From Acidimicrobiia bacterium (GTDB taxonomy: Bacteria; Actinomycetota; Acidimicrobiia; IMCC26256; PALSA-555), in assembly GCA_009694435.1 (NCBI GenBank), contig SHUY01000009.1, forward strand, positions 1-36,972: a stretch of 36,972 nt of DNA, written 5' to 3'. A program made the translations under genes and the position numbers. The notes under the pieces were generated by a model, which saw only the letters and a list, made by a program, of their open reading frames with translations, did not search any database and was not told the DNA's origin. Shown in pieces: positions 15,403-26,014 of this stretch (positions are counted from its first letter, which is position 1; every line of letters starts with the position of its first letter).

Positions 15403-16601
15403 TTCGCCTATTCGCCGCCGACCCGCTGTTAACGGGGGACATCGATCTCACGGTTTTACTAATCGTTATCGTAAAAACCCTAATTATTTTCGTCATGTTG
15501 TTGGTTGGCGTGATGCTCTACATCTGGGCGATGCGCAAGGTTATTGCTGACATGCAAAACCGCATTGGTCCACAAAAAGCGGGGCCGTTCGGCATCTTGC
15601 AGTCGCTGGCCGACGGCGTCAAGTTATTCTTCAAAGAACAATCTGAGCCCGCCGGTTCTGACCATCGGGTTTATCTGTTGGCGCCCTATTTATCAATAAT
15701 TCCGGCGTTTTTAGCCTTCGCCATCGTGCCCATCGGGGGCACAGTTTCCATCGCCGGCCACATGACCGAACTCCAACTTGCCGATCCGGCCATCGGGGTT
15801 TTGTTTTTATTGGCCATGTCGGGTATCGGTCTTTACGGAATGATGCTGGCTGGTTGGTCGTCGGGCTCTAAGTATCCGCTTATCGGCTCGGTGCGCGCTT
15901 CGGCACAAATGTTGTCGTACGAAGCGGCGCTCGGGTTGGCGATAGTCGGTGTGTTGGTGCATTCAGGGACACTCTCGACTCGGGCCATTGTTAACCAGCA
16001 GGCGTGGACGGGAGCAGGTTCAATATTCACCGACTGGTATTGGTTGCCTGCCATCGGAGCGTTCGTAATCTTTCTCATTGCCGCTTTGGCCGAAACCAAT
16101 CACCCACCGTTTGACCTCGTAGAAGCCGAGCAAGAACTGACCGGCGGGTTTAATACCGAATACACCGGTATCCGATTCGCGCTTTTCTATCTCGCCGAAT
16201 TCATGAACGTAATTACCATGAGCGCCATCGCAGTAACTTTGTTTCTGGGTGGCCCTAACGGACCAGGTTTAGGCTTTGTGGCCAGTGACAGCTGGATCAA
16301 CACTTGGTTTATGCCCATCTTTTGGTTCTTCCTAAAACTTATGGTCTTGCTCTACGCAACGGTCTGGGTTCGCGCCTCTCTGCCGCGCATGCGTTACGAC
16401 CGCTTGATGGATTTCAGTTGGAAAGTGCTCATTGAAAGTGCGTTCTTATGGGCTATGGCGACCGGGGCCATCGTGGTCGGGCGCAATGAGGGCTGGAATC
16501 TTTGGATACTCACCCCCGCAGTGGCTCTGGGTGCGTTCTTGATTTATTTTGTACTGATGGCCTGTGTGCCTAGTGATAAAGAACTCGAGGAGATTCGCTA
16601 A
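15399..16601 (+). CDS. nuoH: NADH-quinone oxidoreductase subunit H (complex I-1)
   Basis: 400 residues, ND1-type membrane subunit at the quinone entry site. QNRIGPQKAGPFGILQ and the acidic loop FDLVEAEQELTGGFNTEY (which links the quinone site to the pumping channels) are both intact. Longer than NuoH2 (345) mainly through extra residues at the N-terminus and around GPNGPGLGFVASDSW. Overlaps nuoG by four bases and nuoI by one. Confidence 0.97.
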   Translation: MIRLFAADPLLTGDIDLTVLLIVIVKTLIIFVMLLVGVMLYIWAMRKVIADMQNRIGPQKAGPFGILQSLADGVKLFFKEQSEPAGSDHRVYLLAPYLSIIPAFLAFAIVPIGGTVSIAGHMTELQLADPAIGVLFLLAMSGIGLYGMMLAGWSSGSKYPLIGSVRASAQMLSYEAALGLAIVGVLVHSGTLSTRAIVNQQAWTGAGSIFTDWYWLPAIGAFVIFLIAALAETNHPPFDLVEAEQELTGGFNTEYTGIRFALFYLAEFMNVITMSAIAVTLFLGGPNGPGLGFVASDSWINTWFMPIFWFFLKLMVLLYATVWVRASLPRMRYDRLMDFSWKVLIESAFLWAMATGAIVVGRNEGWNLWILTPAVALGAFLIYFVLMACVPSDKELEEIR

Positions 16602-17239
16602 TGGGTAAATTCAGCGGGTTCCGAATAACGATCGCCCAGGTTTTTAAACCTAAAGTAACCGGCGACTATCCCAACTCTAAACGACCAAAGCCCGAGCGCT
16701 TTCACGGCCGTCATGTTCTCAATCGTTACGAAGACGGCATGGAGAAGTGCATTGGTTGCGAACTTTGCGCGGGTGTGTGCCCGGCCAACTGTATCTACGT
16801 GCGCGGCGCTGATAATCCGCCCGACTCCCCAGTCTCGCCCGGTGAGCGTTACGGGTTCGTTTACGAGATCAACTATCTGCGCTGCATTCATTGCGATCTG
16901 TGCGTAGAGGCGTGCCCGACCGAGGCGATCACCGAAACCAAATTGTTTGAGTTTTCTTTCACTAATCGTCAAGACGCGATTTACACCAAGAGTGAATTAG
17001 TGGTCGACGATCAGGGTCGCGCCCAGCGCCAGCCGTGGGAGTTGTGGCTAGGCGACGAAGACGATCAAACCAGCGGCTGGATGCGAGCAACGGCGTCGGC
17101 CGGGCAAGCCGAATTTGAAGGAAAAGTTGGTTGGTCAGGCGAACTCGGTGTAGGTGTGCGCGCCGCTGAACCCAGCCAAGATAAAACCCGTACCGCTATT
17201 GCCCCAACGAGTGAGCCCGAAGAGGTTGCTCTCGGATGA
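16601..17239 (+). CDS. nuoI: NADH-quinone oxidoreductase subunit I (complex I-1)
   Basis: 212 residues. Two [4Fe-4S] clusters N6a and N6b: C50, C53, C56, C60 (CIGCELCAGVCP) and C95, C98, C101, C105 (CIHCDLCVEACP). They pass electrons from NuoG to N2 in NuoB. The C-terminal tail after about residue 150 is a polar extension of about 60 residues that is absent from NuoI2. Overlaps nuoH by one base and nuoJ by four. Confidence 0.97.
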   Translation: MGKFSGFRITIAQVFKPKVTGDYPNSKRPKPERFHGRHVLNRYEDGMEKCIGCELCAGVCPANCIYVRGADNPPDSPVSPGERYGFVYEINYLRCIHCDLCVEACPTEAITETKLFEFSFTNRQDAIYTKSELVVDDQGRAQRQPWELWLGDEDDQTSGWMRATASAGQAEFEGKVGWSGELGVGVRAAEPSQDKTRTAIAPTSEPEEVALG

Positions 17240-17823
17240 ACGCGGTGATTTTCTTTATTTTTGCCGCCAGCACATTAGTGGGGGCGGGCGGAGTGGTTTT
17301 GGCCCGAAACCCCGTTCATTCAGCGTTGTTTTTGGTGCAAACCCTCTTGAGCGTGGCGGTGTTGTTTTTGCTCCAAGACGCCGAATTGTTGGCTGCAGTG
17401 CAGGTGATTGTCTACGCCGGAGCCATCGTGGTGTTGTTCTTATTCGTGATTATGTTGATCGGAGTCGACCGTCGCGAAGCCTTAACCGAAACATTGCGGT
17501 TTCAGCGCCCGATCGCAGTGGCGCTAGGGGCCATTGTTTTGGCGGAGATAATTTTCTTGACTGGCCACACCTGGGCCACGGGCGCGGCCACTCAAAGCGG
17601 AGTCCCCATTACCGGCTCAACCAGTAGCGGTGATTTGGGCAACAACATCCAGCGCGTCGCGCGGGTTTTGTTCACCGATTTTCTTTGGCCCTTCGAACTT
17701 ACCGCTTTGTTGTTAGTAGTAGCAGTAGTCGGTAGCGTGGTCTTGGCGCGCGGTAGTGGTGACCGCAGCGAACGAAGCATCGAGGAACCGAGCTCGACTG
17801 CTGATTCGGAGTCGGCCTCATGA
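17236..17823 (+). CDS. nuoJ: NADH-quinone oxidoreductase subunit J (complex I-1)
   Basis: 195 residues, ND6-type five-helix subunit. The family-defining helix 3 segment [20 protein letters not shown], containing the pi-bulge that changes shape during turnover, is clear. The C-terminal 25 residues are polar and Ser/Glu-rich. Overlaps nuoI and nuoK by four bases each. Confidence 0.96.
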   Translation: MNAVIFFIFAASTLVGAGGVVLARNPVHSALFLVQTLLSVAVLFLLQDAELLAAVQVIVYAGAIVVLFLFVIMLIGVDRREALTETLRFQRPIAVALGAIVLAEIIFLTGHTWATGAATQSGVPITGSTSSGDLGNNIQRVARVLFTDFLWPFELTALLLVVAVVGSVVLARGSGDRSERSIEEPSSTADSESAS

Positions 17824-18137
17824 TGGCGGCAATTCAAATCACCGACACCTACTACTTAGTGTTATCCGCGGCGCTGTTTTCGATCGGAGCCGTGGGCGTG
17901 TTGGTGCGCCGCAATGTGCTGGTTATGTTCATGAGCGTTGAGTTAATGCTCAACGCGGTCAACTTAACTTTTGTTGCCTTTGCCAAAACTCTTAACGACA
18001 CTAGTGGTCAAGTAATTGTTTTCTTCACCTTGGTAGTAGCGGCTGCTGAAGTCGCCGTTGGTCTGGCCATCATTGTGGCTATCTTCCGTCGCCGTCGAGG
18101 CATGACCGCGGACGATATGCGAGTACTACAAGGGTGA
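17820..18137 (+). CDS. nuoK: NADH-quinone oxidoreductase subunit K (complex I-1)
   Basis: 105 residues, ND4L-type three-helix subunit. [12 protein letters not shown] holds the first proton-channel Glu and [11 protein letters not shown] the second. Two adjacent ATG codons (17820 and 17823) are possible; the first overlaps the nuoJ stop and was chosen. Ten bases separate it from nuoL, containing GAAGGG as ribosome site. Confidence 0.96.
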   Translation: MMAAIQITDTYYLVLSAALFSIGAVGVLVRRNVLVMFMSVELMLNAVNLTFVAFAKTLNDTSGQVIVFFTLVVAAAEVAVGLAIIVAIFRRRRGMTADDMRVLQG

Positions 18138-18147
18138 AGGGTAAGTC

Positions 18148-20199
18148 ATGAGTGCTTTACAAATTCTTGATTGGATCGCGCTAGTCCCCGCGCTGCCGTT
18201 ACTCGGAGCAGCCATCACTTTGTTGGCTGGGCGTCGTTTGGGCAACGCTCGCTCGGCTCGCTTAGCGACCACGCTGATGTTTCTCGCCTTCGGCGTTTCT
18301 TTAGTGATGTTTGTCGCCATGTTGAGTTTGCCGGCTAGCGATCGCTCTCAGGTCAGCACACTCTTTACTTGGATGCGGGTTGACCAGCTGAGCGTTGACA
18401 TTGGCTTTTTGGTTGATCCGCTTTCGATAACTTGGGCGCTACTCGTTACCGGTGTGGGCTCGCTTATCCACCTTTACGCCATTGGCTACATGCGTAACGA
18501 TCCGTTGGCTTCAAGGTTCTTTGGTTTTTTCAACCTGTTTGCCGCTTCAATGCTCATTTTGGTTTTAGCTAACAACTTCTTGTTCACCTTCCTCGGTTGG
18601 GAAGGCGTGGGCTTGTGTTCGTATCTTTTGATTGCGTTTTGGCATCAACGCCCGGGCGCGGCCAAAGCCGGCAAGAAAGCATTTATCTACAACCGCGTCG
18701 GTGACGTGGGGTTTCTTATCGCCATGTTTTTAATGATTAATGAATACGGTTCGGTCGACTACGGCATTGTTAATAATTCCGTAGTCGATGGCTCCGGCGT
18801 TGCCACCGCTATTGCCCTTCTGTTATTCCTCGGGGCAATGGGCAAGAGTGCCCAGATGCCGTTGTTCCCGTGGCTGGCCGACGCGATGGAGGGACCAACT
18901 CCGGTATCGGCGTTAATGCACGCGGCCACCATGGTTACCGCGGGCGTTTTCTTAATTGCCCGGGCCCACCCGATCTTTGAGGCGAGTAGTTCGGCCATGA
19001 CGGTAGTCATGTGGGTGGGGGCGGCTACCGCTCTAATCGCTGGAACCATCGCGGTATTCCAGCCCGACTTAAAGCGGGTATTGGCCTATTCGACTATTAG
19101 TCAGTTGGGGTACATGTTCTTGGCCCTCGGCGTAGGGGCGTACGTGGCGGCCATATTCATGATGCTCATGCACGCGTTTTTCAAGGGCTGCTTGTTCCTC
19201 GGTGCGGGATCGGTAATTCACGGCGACGCCGAAAATCAAGACCTGCGAATAATGGGTGGCTTCCGAAAGTTTTTACCCGTCACCGCTATTGCCATGATGA
19301 TCAGCTGGCTTTCCATCGCCGGTATTCCTCCGTTCTCGGGTTTTTGGGCTAAAGACGGACTACTAGAAGCTGTTTTCGAGACCCATAATTACGCTCCGTG
19401 GATTATTGGGCTGCTGGCCGCGATCATCACCGGCATCTACATGACCCGACTTATTTACTTAACCTTTTTTGGTAACGAACGCTTCCGGGAAACTCCGCTA
19501 CCCGTTGTCGCGGGGGCATCTGATGATGCTGCGACCGACACTCACGCAGTCGAAGCCGAACTGGGTTACGACCCCGACTTCGAGCCCACAGTGGCCTTCG
19601 GTGAATTACCACGCGCCGCTCGCCTTGACGGGCACGATCCCCACGAAAGCCCCAAGATAATGTTGTTCCCGATTTTGGTGTTGGCGGTTTTGGCCGCAGT
19701 GGCGGGCTTCATTAACTTGCCCATCAGTGGGTGGGAGTTTCTCTCTGAGTGGTTAGCACCGGTATTCAAAGATGTCGCCGAACCCGCGGCCTCTTCCACC
19801 ACCGAGACGCTGACCTTGATAACCATCTCGGTGGTAATGGCGGTAACGGGTATAACGATTTCTTACTTCATTTATCGCCATGGTTTGGCTAAAGCCGATC
19901 GTGATCCAATGACCGCCCGGCTCGGGCCTGCGGCCACGGTGGCTGGGTCGGGCTACTACCTCGACGCCGGCGTGTCGGCGGCGGTCGATAAGCCGGGCCG
20001 AGTGACGGCAAACTTCCTTGACCAACAAGTCGATAAGAAAATCATCGACGGAACAGTTAACGGAATCGGCAAGTTGTTTATCGTCGCCGGAAACGGTCTG
20101 CGTCATATTCAAGACGGTTACATCCGTCGTTACGCGCTCGGAATAACCGTAGGAGTTGCTTCGCTGCTGCTCTTCATTCTCGCCTACGCGGTGCGTTGA
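18148..20199 (+). CDS. nuoL: NADH-quinone oxidoreductase subunit L (complex I-1)
   Basis: 683 residues, distal antiporter-like proton pump with the long lateral helix at the C-terminus. The helix 5 Glu lies in GWEGVGLCSYLLIAFW and the helix 7 Lys in GAMGKSAQMPLFPWLADAM; HAATMVTAGVFL and the Lys of the later DLKRVLAYSTISQLGYM are intact. A cytosolic loop after YLTFFGNERF carries about 55 acidic, Ala-rich residues (about 445-505) that are absent from NuoL2. Ends two bases before the ATG of nuoM. Confidence 0.97.
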   Translation: MSALQILDWIALVPALPLLGAAITLLAGRRLGNARSARLATTLMFLAFGVSLVMFVAMLSLPASDRSQVSTLFTWMRVDQLSVDIGFLVDPLSITWALLVTGVGSLIHLYAIGYMRNDPLASRFFGFFNLFAASMLILVLANNFLFTFLGWEGVGLCSYLLIAFWHQRPGAAKAGKKAFIYNRVGDVGFLIAMFLMINEYGSVDYGIVNNSVVDGSGVATAIALLLFLGAMGKSAQMPLFPWLADAMEGPTPVSALMHAATMVTAGVFLIARAHPIFEASSSAMTVVMWVGAATALIAGTIAVFQPDLKRVLAYSTISQLGYMFLALGVGAYVAAIFMMLMHAFFKGCLFLGAGSVIHGDAENQDLRIMGGFRKFLPVTAIAMMISWLSIAGIPPFSGFWAKDGLLEAVFETHNYAPWIIGLLAAIITGIYMTRLIYLTFFGNERFRETPLPVVAGASDDAATDTHAVEAELGYDPDFEPTVAFGELPRAARLDGHDPHESPKIMLFPILVLAVLAAVAGFINLPISGWEFLSEWLAPVFKDVAEPAASSTTETLTLITISVVMAVTGITISYFIYRHGLAKADRDPMTARLGPAATVAGSGYYLDAGVSAAVDKPGRVTANFLDQQVDKKIIDGTVNGIGKLFIVAGNGLRHIQDGYIRRYALGITVGVASLLLFILAYAVR

Positions 20200-20201
20200 T
20201 C

Positions 20202-21794
20202 ATGCCTGACTTTCCTATACTCACCGCCATTGTCGTTACTCCGATCATTGGCGCCGCCCTGATGACTTTGATTCCGGCCCGGCGGCCCGAAATCACTCGC
20301 ATCGTGGCGTTGTTGTTTACCGTGGCCACCCTCGGCTTATCGATCTGGTTGCTCTGGAACTTCAAAGTTGGAGATCCTGATTTTCAGTACGTAGAGAACT
20401 ACGAGTGGATACCGGGTCTCGGTGCAAGATTTATTTTGGGCGTTGACGGAATCAGTATTTTCATGGTGGTAATTACCGCTTTACTTATGCCCATCGGTTT
20501 ATTGGCTTCGGCTCATCACGTCGACCACCGCGTCAAAGCGTTCTTCGGCTGGTTCTTAGTTTTAGAGACCGCAATCATGGGCATCTTTTTGTCGCTCGAC
20601 CTCATCGGCTTCTTTGTCTTCTGGGAATTCATGCTCGTACCGATGTATTTCTTGATTCAAGGTTGGGGCCACGACAACCGGCGTTACGCGGCCACGAAGT
20701 TCTTCCTCTACACCGCAGTGGGCTCGGCGTTGATGTTGGCCTGCACTTTGGTGTTGGGTTTCTTGCACGAAGCGTCTACTGGGTTATTGACCTTCGACTT
20801 TCGCATTTTGGCCGCCTGGGGTTTTGGCGGGCTTTCTATTACCACCGAAACGATTTTGTTCCTCGGCTTTATGGCCGCCTTCGCCATCAAGGCGCCACTA
20901 TTTCCTTTTCACACTTGGCTTCCTGACGTTCACACTGAAGCCCCCACCGCGGGTTCGGTGGTGCTGGCCGGCGTAATTATCAAGATGGGGGCGTACGGAT
21001 TTATTCGATTTTCTTTTGAGCTATTCCCCCGAGCCACGGTCGACCTCGCCCCGCTGCTTTTAATAACCGCAGTCATCGGTATTTTGTACGGGTCAATTGT
21101 GGCCGCGATGCAGCGAGACTTGAAACGGTTAGTGGCTTATTCGTCGGTCGCGCACATGGGATTTGTGATTTTAGGTTTGGCCTCGCTAACCGTTATTGGT
21201 CTCAACGGGGCCACTTTCATCATGGTCAGTCATCCGCTAACCACCGGCGCGTTATTTTTGATTATCGGTTTCATTTATGAACGGCGCCACACTCGTCAGA
21301 TCGACGAGCTGGGCGGAATCTGGAAGCCCGCTCCGGTGCTAACCGCGCTGTTCATTGTGGCGATGTTTGCCGGTATCGGTCTGCCCGGTTTCTCAGGTTT
21401 TGTCGGCGAGTTCCTCGCGTTGGCGGGAACGTTTATCTCTGAGCGTCCCTACGCGATTCTCGCGGCCGTGGGGGTAGTTTTGGCCGCGGTCTACATGTTG
21501 TGGGCTTTTCAACGGGTGTTCACCGGCAAACCTACGGGTGAAAACGCCAAGATGACTGACGCCACTAAACGAGAAATTCTGTTAGTGGCTCCGCTTTTGG
21601 TATTGAGTTTGTTTTTGGGGCTCTACCCCAAGCCGGTGCTAGAGCGCATTGAGCCGACCGTGAGGCAAAAAATTGCCTTCCTCGAACAAAAGACCGATTA
21701 CCGGCAAAAGCGACCCCACGGTTTTGATTCGAACAGACTTGGCGGCGAGTCTTATAAAGATTTAGCGAAAAAAGCACTTAAGGAACAACGATGA
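20202..21794 (+). CDS. nuoM: NADH-quinone oxidoreductase subunit M (complex I-1)
   Basis: 530 residues from ATG at 20202; an in-frame TTG at 20196 overlaps the nuoL stop and would add two residues. Middle antiporter-like pump. Helix 5 Glu in FWEFMLVPMYFLI, helix 7 Lys in FAIKAPLFPFHTWLPDVHTEAPT and DLKRLVAYSSVAHMG are present. A basic C-terminal tail of about 45 residues extends beyond the last helix. Overlaps nuoN by four bases. Confidence 0.97.
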   Translation: MPDFPILTAIVVTPIIGAALMTLIPARRPEITRIVALLFTVATLGLSIWLLWNFKVGDPDFQYVENYEWIPGLGARFILGVDGISIFMVVITALLMPIGLLASAHHVDHRVKAFFGWFLVLETAIMGIFLSLDLIGFFVFWEFMLVPMYFLIQGWGHDNRRYAATKFFLYTAVGSALMLACTLVLGFLHEASTGLLTFDFRILAAWGFGGLSITTETILFLGFMAAFAIKAPLFPFHTWLPDVHTEAPTAGSVVLAGVIIKMGAYGFIRFSFELFPRATVDLAPLLLITAVIGILYGSIVAAMQRDLKRLVAYSSVAHMGFVILGLASLTVIGLNGATFIMVSHPLTTGALFLIIGFIYERRHTRQIDELGGIWKPAPVLTALFIVAMFAGIGLPGFSGFVGEFLALAGTFISERPYAILAAVGVVLAAVYMLWAFQRVFTGKPTGENAKMTDATKREILLVAPLLVLSLFLGLYPKPVLERIEPTVRQKIAFLEQKTDYRQKRPHGFDSNRLGGESYKDLAKKALKEQR

Positions 21795-23293
21795 CGGGCT
21801 TTGTTTTGGCCGCGATCGCCCCTATCACCACCCCATCGGTTGACTGGCTCGGCGTCGCGCCGGTAATCGCCCTCGGCGGCGCCGGGGTCGCAATCGTGTT
21901 AGCGCGTGCGTTGTTGCGCCGTAGCGCGGTAACCACGCCGGTGTGTGTTGCGCTGGGAATACTGGGCGTTGTCTTGGCCGCTATCTTCGAATATCGCCTG
22001 TGGCATTTGGTGCGCGCCGACGGAGCGATTACCACCATGGCGGGCATGGTGCGAGTCGATCCGTTTGGCGTATTTCTTAGCGTTGTGGTTTTGATTGGCA
22101 CTATTTACGCGCTATTTATTTCGGTGGCGTACTTAAAACGCGAATCACTTGACGCGCCTGAATACTTAGCACTGGTTATGTTGTCCGCTGCCGGAATGGT
22201 CGCCATCATTACCGCTAACGATCTAATCGCGATATTTGTTGCGCTCGAAGTATTGTCGATCCCGCTTTACGTTTTGGCCGCTTTCGATCGCCGCCGCATG
22301 GCGTCACAAGAAGCAGGACTGAAGTACTTTGTCCTCGGCGCATTCTCTTCGGCCGTATTTCTTTACGGCGTGGCGCTAACTTACGGCGCTACCGGTTCTA
22401 CTTCGCTCACCGCGATTGGCGACTTCTTAGCCAACAACACGCTCTACGAACAAGGGACGCTGCTCGCCGGTGGGGCGCTATTGCTCGCGGGATTGGGGTT
22501 CAAAGTTGCCGCGGTGCCGTTTCACTTTTGGACTCCCGATGTTTATGAAGGTGCACCTACTCCGGTGACGGCCTTTATGGCTGCGGCTACCAAGGCGGCC
22601 GCTTTTGCGGTATTGATTCGAGTGTTCTCTATCGCCTTCCCGCTCTATCGCACCGACTGGAAACCCGCACTCTGGGTGTTGGCGGTGCTGACTTTGGTGG
22701 TGGGAAGCGTGGCCGCCTTAGTCCAAACCGATGTGAAGCGAATTTTGGCTTATTCGGCCATCGCGCACTCGGGTTACATCCTGATCGGTTTCCAAACCGG
22801 CACCATCGCCGGCCGGCAAGCGGCACTGTTGTATCTCCTTATTTACACTTTTATGGCCATTGGTACTTTTGCCGTGATCATGTTGGCGTCAATGACTGGT
22901 GACGATCGCCATTCCCTCGATGATTATCGGGGCTTTGCTTTGCAGCGGCCGGTTCTCGGCGGGATTTTAATATTCTTTCTTTTAGCCCAAGCCGGAATCC
23001 CGCTTACGGGAGGCTTCATCGCCAAACTAGAAGTTTTTTCTGCTGCCGCTCAATCTAATAACTATTCACTTTTAGTAATTGGAGTATTGGCCGCAGTGGT
23101 AGCGATGTTCTTCTATTTGCGCATTGCGTTGGCTTTAGCGTCACCGGCTACCGGAGGTGAATATTTCAGCGATCGTCGCGTCGACCGCTGGAGCGGGGTA
23201 GTGGTTGCCACCGCCGCGCTGGCGGTGTTAGCGACTGGGGTCACCCCCGGCCCATTTATCGACTGGGCGCGCCAGGCGGTTTATTTTGTCTAA
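21791..23293 (+). CDS. nuoN: NADH-quinone oxidoreductase subunit N (complex I-1)
   Basis: 500 residues, proximal antiporter-like pump. Key sites: Glu in [17 protein letters not shown], Lys in [23 protein letters not shown], and [20 protein letters not shown]. Last complex I gene of the first operon; its final eight bases overlap the TTG start proposed for pgi, so the operon probably continues into that gene. Confidence 0.97.
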   Translation: MTGFVLAAIAPITTPSVDWLGVAPVIALGGAGVAIVLARALLRRSAVTTPVCVALGILGVVLAAIFEYRLWHLVRADGAITTMAGMVRVDPFGVFLSVVVLIGTIYALFISVAYLKRESLDAPEYLALVMLSAAGMVAIITANDLIAIFVALEVLSIPLYVLAAFDRRRMASQEAGLKYFVLGAFSSAVFLYGVALTYGATGSTSLTAIGDFLANNTLYEQGTLLAGGALLLAGLGFKVAAVPFHFWTPDVYEGAPTPVTAFMAAATKAAAFAVLIRVFSIAFPLYRTDWKPALWVLAVLTLVVGSVAALVQTDVKRILAYSAIAHSGYILIGFQTGTIAGRQAALLYLLIYTFMAIGTFAVIMLASMTGDDRHSLDDYRGFALQRPVLGGILIFFLLAQAGIPLTGGFIAKLEVFSAAAQSNNYSLLVIGVLAAVVAMFFYLRIALALASPATGGEYFSDRRVDRWSGVVVATAALAVLATGVTPGPFIDWARQAVYFV

Positions 23294-24929
23294 AGAAGAT
23301 TTGGTGCCGATTACTTCTACTCCCGAGTGGAAGGCGCTGAGTAAGCACTACAAAAAGATTCAAGACGTTACCTTGCGAGATCTATTTGCCGCCGACCCCA
23401 ATCGCGGCGAAGACTTAACCGTCGAGGGGGGAGATCTTTACCTCGATTACTCCAAAAATCGACTGACGGCTGAAACTATGACCAAGTTGATCGCGCTCGC
23501 TCGCCGAGCCGGCGTCGAAGAGCTGCGCGACTCCATGTTTGCCGGCGAAAAGATCAACGTCACCGAAAATCGGGCGGTTCTCCACGTGGCGTTACGCGCC
23601 CCCCGCGGGGAAAAGATTTTCGTTGATGGCGTTGATGTAGTCCCTGAAGTACACGCGGTGCTCGATCGAATGGGTGATTTTTCTAACCGAGTTCGTTCGG
23701 GCGAGTGGGTGGGGCATACCGGCAAACGGATTCGCAACGTAATTAATATCGGAATCGGTGGTAGCGACTTAGGTCCACGCATGGCCAACGAAGCATTACG
23801 GGATTTTACCGATCGGTCTATGACTTTCCGTTTTGTTTCTAATGTCGACGGCAATGATTTTTGGGAAGCAACCCAAGACCTTGATCCCGAGGAGACTCTA
23901 TTTATTATCGTCTCGAAAACTTTCACCACGCTCGAAACTATGACTAACGCGCAAAGCGCGCGCGAATGGTCGTTGGCCAAACTCGGCGATAAATCGTCAG
24001 TAGCAAAACATTTTGTCGCGGTGTCAACTAATGAGGCCGCGGTGGCTGAGTTCGGAATTAACCCCGACAATATGTTTGGTTTTTGGGATTGGGTTGGTGG
24101 GCGGTATTCGTTTGATTCCGCGGTAGGGCTGTCGTTGATGGTGGCCATTGGTCCGGCGGCGTTTTCTTCCCTGCTCGAAGGTTTTCACGCCATCGACGAA
24201 CATTTCCGCACCGCCCCCATCGAATCCAACTTGCCTATGTTGTTAGGTTTGATCGGAATTTGGTATAACAATTTTTTTGGCGCGCAAACCGTAGCGGTAT
24301 TGCCTTACAGCGATTATCTTGCTGATTTTCCGACTTATCTCCAGCAACTCGATATGGAGAGCGACGGTAAATCGGTAGACCGTCAGGGCCGGCCCATCGA
24401 TTGTCAGACCGGACCGATTGTTTGGGGTCAGCCCGGCACCAACGGCCAGCACGCTTATTACCAACTCATTCATCAGGGCACCAAGCTCATTCCGTGTGAT
24501 TTCATCGGCTTTTCTCGGTCGCGGCACAAAGTTGGCGATCATCAAAATCTCTTGTTGGCTAACTATCTCGCCCAAACCCAAGCGTTGGCGTTTGGTCGAT
24601 CGGCCGAAGAAGTGGCGGCCGAAGGAGTGCCGCCCGAACAAGTACCGCACCGAACTTTCGCCGGCAATCACCCGACTAACTCCATCTTGGTGCCCGAGTT
24701 GTCGCCCTACACATTGGGTCAATTAGTTGCACTTTACGAACACAAAGTATTCACCCAAGGAGCAATTTGGAATATAAATAGTTTTGACCAGTGGGGTGTT
24801 GAACTAGGTAAAAAATTAGCGATGGAAATAGTGCCCGAACTTGATTCCGCTGCCGAACCCGAACTCGCCCACGACTCGTCAACTAATACTTTATTGCGAC
24901 GCTATCGGCGCCAGCGCGACAACAACTAG
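23286..24929 (+). CDS. pgi: Glucose-6-phosphate isomerase
   Basis: 547 residues, the usual length of bacterial long-type PGI; interconverts glucose-6-phosphate and fructose-6-phosphate in the cytosol. Active-site blocks are intact: [74 protein letters not shown] and the signature [13 protein letters not shown]. The TTG start at 23286 overlaps nuoN by eight bases and has AGGCGG (23274-23279) seven bases upstream; GTG at 23304 is an alternative costing six residues. No respiratory function is known for PGI, so its presence between two complex I operons probably reflects cotranscription with nuo1 rather than a shared complex. Confidence 0.97.
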   Translation: MSKEDLVPITSTPEWKALSKHYKKIQDVTLRDLFAADPNRGEDLTVEGGDLYLDYSKNRLTAETMTKLIALARRAGVEELRDSMFAGEKINVTENRAVLHVALRAPRGEKIFVDGVDVVPEVHAVLDRMGDFSNRVRSGEWVGHTGKRIRNVINIGIGGSDLGPRMANEALRDFTDRSMTFRFVSNVDGNDFWEATQDLDPEETLFIIVSKTFTTLETMTNAQSAREWSLAKLGDKSSVAKHFVAVSTNEAAVAEFGINPDNMFGFWDWVGGRYSFDSAVGLSLMVAIGPAAFSSLLEGFHAIDEHFRTAPIESNLPMLLGLIGIWYNNFFGAQTVAVLPYSDYLADFPTYLQQLDMESDGKSVDRQGRPIDCQTGPIVWGQPGTNGQHAYYQLIHQGTKLIPCDFIGFSRSRHKVGDHQNLLLANYLAQTQALAFGRSAEEVAAEGVPPEQVPHRTFAGNHPTNSILVPELSPYTLGQLVALYEHKVFTQGAIWNINSFDQWGVELGKKLAMEIVPELDSAAEPELAHDSSTNTLLRRYRRQRDNN

Positions 24930-25822
24930 CGCGTAGGGGCGCGATTGCTCCGACTCCACCATCGGCGCCCGCGGCGCGGAGTTGAATCTGACGTCTGGGC
25001 CGGTCGGCGGCTCTGGTGCGCGGCCAAAGTTTTTTTGGCTCTTTCGTACGCGTCGGCAATAATTGCTTCCGCACCATCGAAATCATAAAAGTTTCGGTCG
25101 TCGATGGGGGCGGGTAAGACTATTAAGTCAACTTCGGCCGGCACCCATTGCCGTTCAAGATCAAAGCGCTGGTCTCGGGAAATCGCGAACGCGCGCATGG
25201 CCACATCAAGCGGGGACCTAATCAAGCGGTCACTCATGGGGTCAGAAATATCGAGCACGTAGACGCGATTGATTGGTCCCGCCAGCGCGTGAGAAATGGG
25301 AACGAGATTGACTACGCCGCCGTCGACGAGAGTGCGCTGGTGGAGATCGACGGGGGGAAATATCCCCGGCAGCGCGCTGCTAGCTAACAAACTTGGTGCT
25401 AGTGGGCCCCGGACGAGCACGCATTCTTCGCCGGTTTCGAGATCGGCGGTAACGACCCGCAACGGGATCTTCAGGTCGGCAAAGGTTTCCGCCGGTGAAG
25501 CGGCCGCGATTAACTCGGCTAGACCGGTGCTGGCTACGAGGTGGTCGTCGCGGCGCAAGATGTTCCACATCCGGCTCACCACTGTGCCCGGGAATACCTG
25601 CTCACGCTCGAGGTTGAGCCAGACCGATTCGAGATGGTCGATGGCTTCCACCGTCGGATTATGAGCGATTACCGCTCCGTTGAGCGCCCCAACTGAGGTG
25701 CCAATAATCACATCGGGCACGATGCCTCTCTCTAGTAACGCTCGCAACATGCCCACTTGAGCCACCCCGCGGTTCCCCCCACCCGAAAGCACAAAAGCGG
25801 TCTTGGTCTTGGCGGTCTCCAT
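24926..25822 (-). CDS. Patatin-like phospholipase family protein
   Basis: 298 residues. Serine hydrolase with Ser-Asp dyad: oxyanion loop GGGNRG (14-19), nucleophile Ser43 in GTSVG (41-45) and catalytic Asp167 in DGG (167-169). The compact length and lack of added domains resemble the RssA/YchK type, whose substrates are mostly unknown, probably lipids or acyl esters. No signal peptide, so cytosolic or membrane-peripheral. The C-terminal 30 residues are Arg-rich, possibly binding anionic lipid. It converges on pgi with a four-base overlap and diverges from nuoA2, sharing the 192-base upstream region. AAGGAGG lies 14 bases before the ATG, somewhat far, with AAGGA also immediately before it. 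Confidence 0.9.
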   Translation of the reverse strand: METAKTKTAFVLSGGGNRGVAQVGMLRALLERGIVPDVIIGTSVGALNGAVIAHNPTVEAIDHLESVWLNLEREQVFPGTVVSRMWNILRRDDHLVASTGLAELIAAASPAETFADLKIPLRVVTADLETGEECVLVRGPLAPSLLASSALPGIFPPVDLHQRTLVDGGVVNLVPISHALAGPINRVYVLDISDPMSDRLIRSPLDVAMRAFAISRDQRFDLERQWVPAEVDLIVLPAPIDDRNFYDFDGAEAIIADAYERAKKTLAAHQSRRPAQTSDSTPRRGRRWWSRSNRAPTR

Positions 25823-26014
25823 GTCCTTGATAATGGCCTCCTTGGCCGAGGCGGGCCAGCAAATTTTGCCTCTCGCCGGTTCGCCCCGTGGCGTATTCCT
25901 ATCGGTATGCTGACACAGGTTGAGAAATAAGCCTCGAACCGCGGTTAAGTCATTACTAACGCTAGTTATGAGCCCGTAGGCGAGTCGAAAATCGAAAAGG
26001 ATGCGTTCAGAATC
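25823..26014. promoter_or_regulatory. Divergent intergenic region between patatin gene and nuoA2
   Basis: This 192-base gap must hold promoters for both directions. I found only weak boxes, for example TTGAGA at 25920 followed 17 bases later by GGTTAA, and no inverted repeat of note. GAAAAGGA about 12 bases before the GTG at 26015 is the likely ribosome site of nuoA2. The CCCTTG motifs seen before nuoA1 are absent, so the two nuo operons probably have different controls. Confidence 0.4.

Noticed and set aside
23447-24148. Minus-strand open frame of 233 codons inside pgi
   Set aside because: Antisense to a full-length pgi with all active-site motifs; Ser/Thr-rich translation without domain signal.
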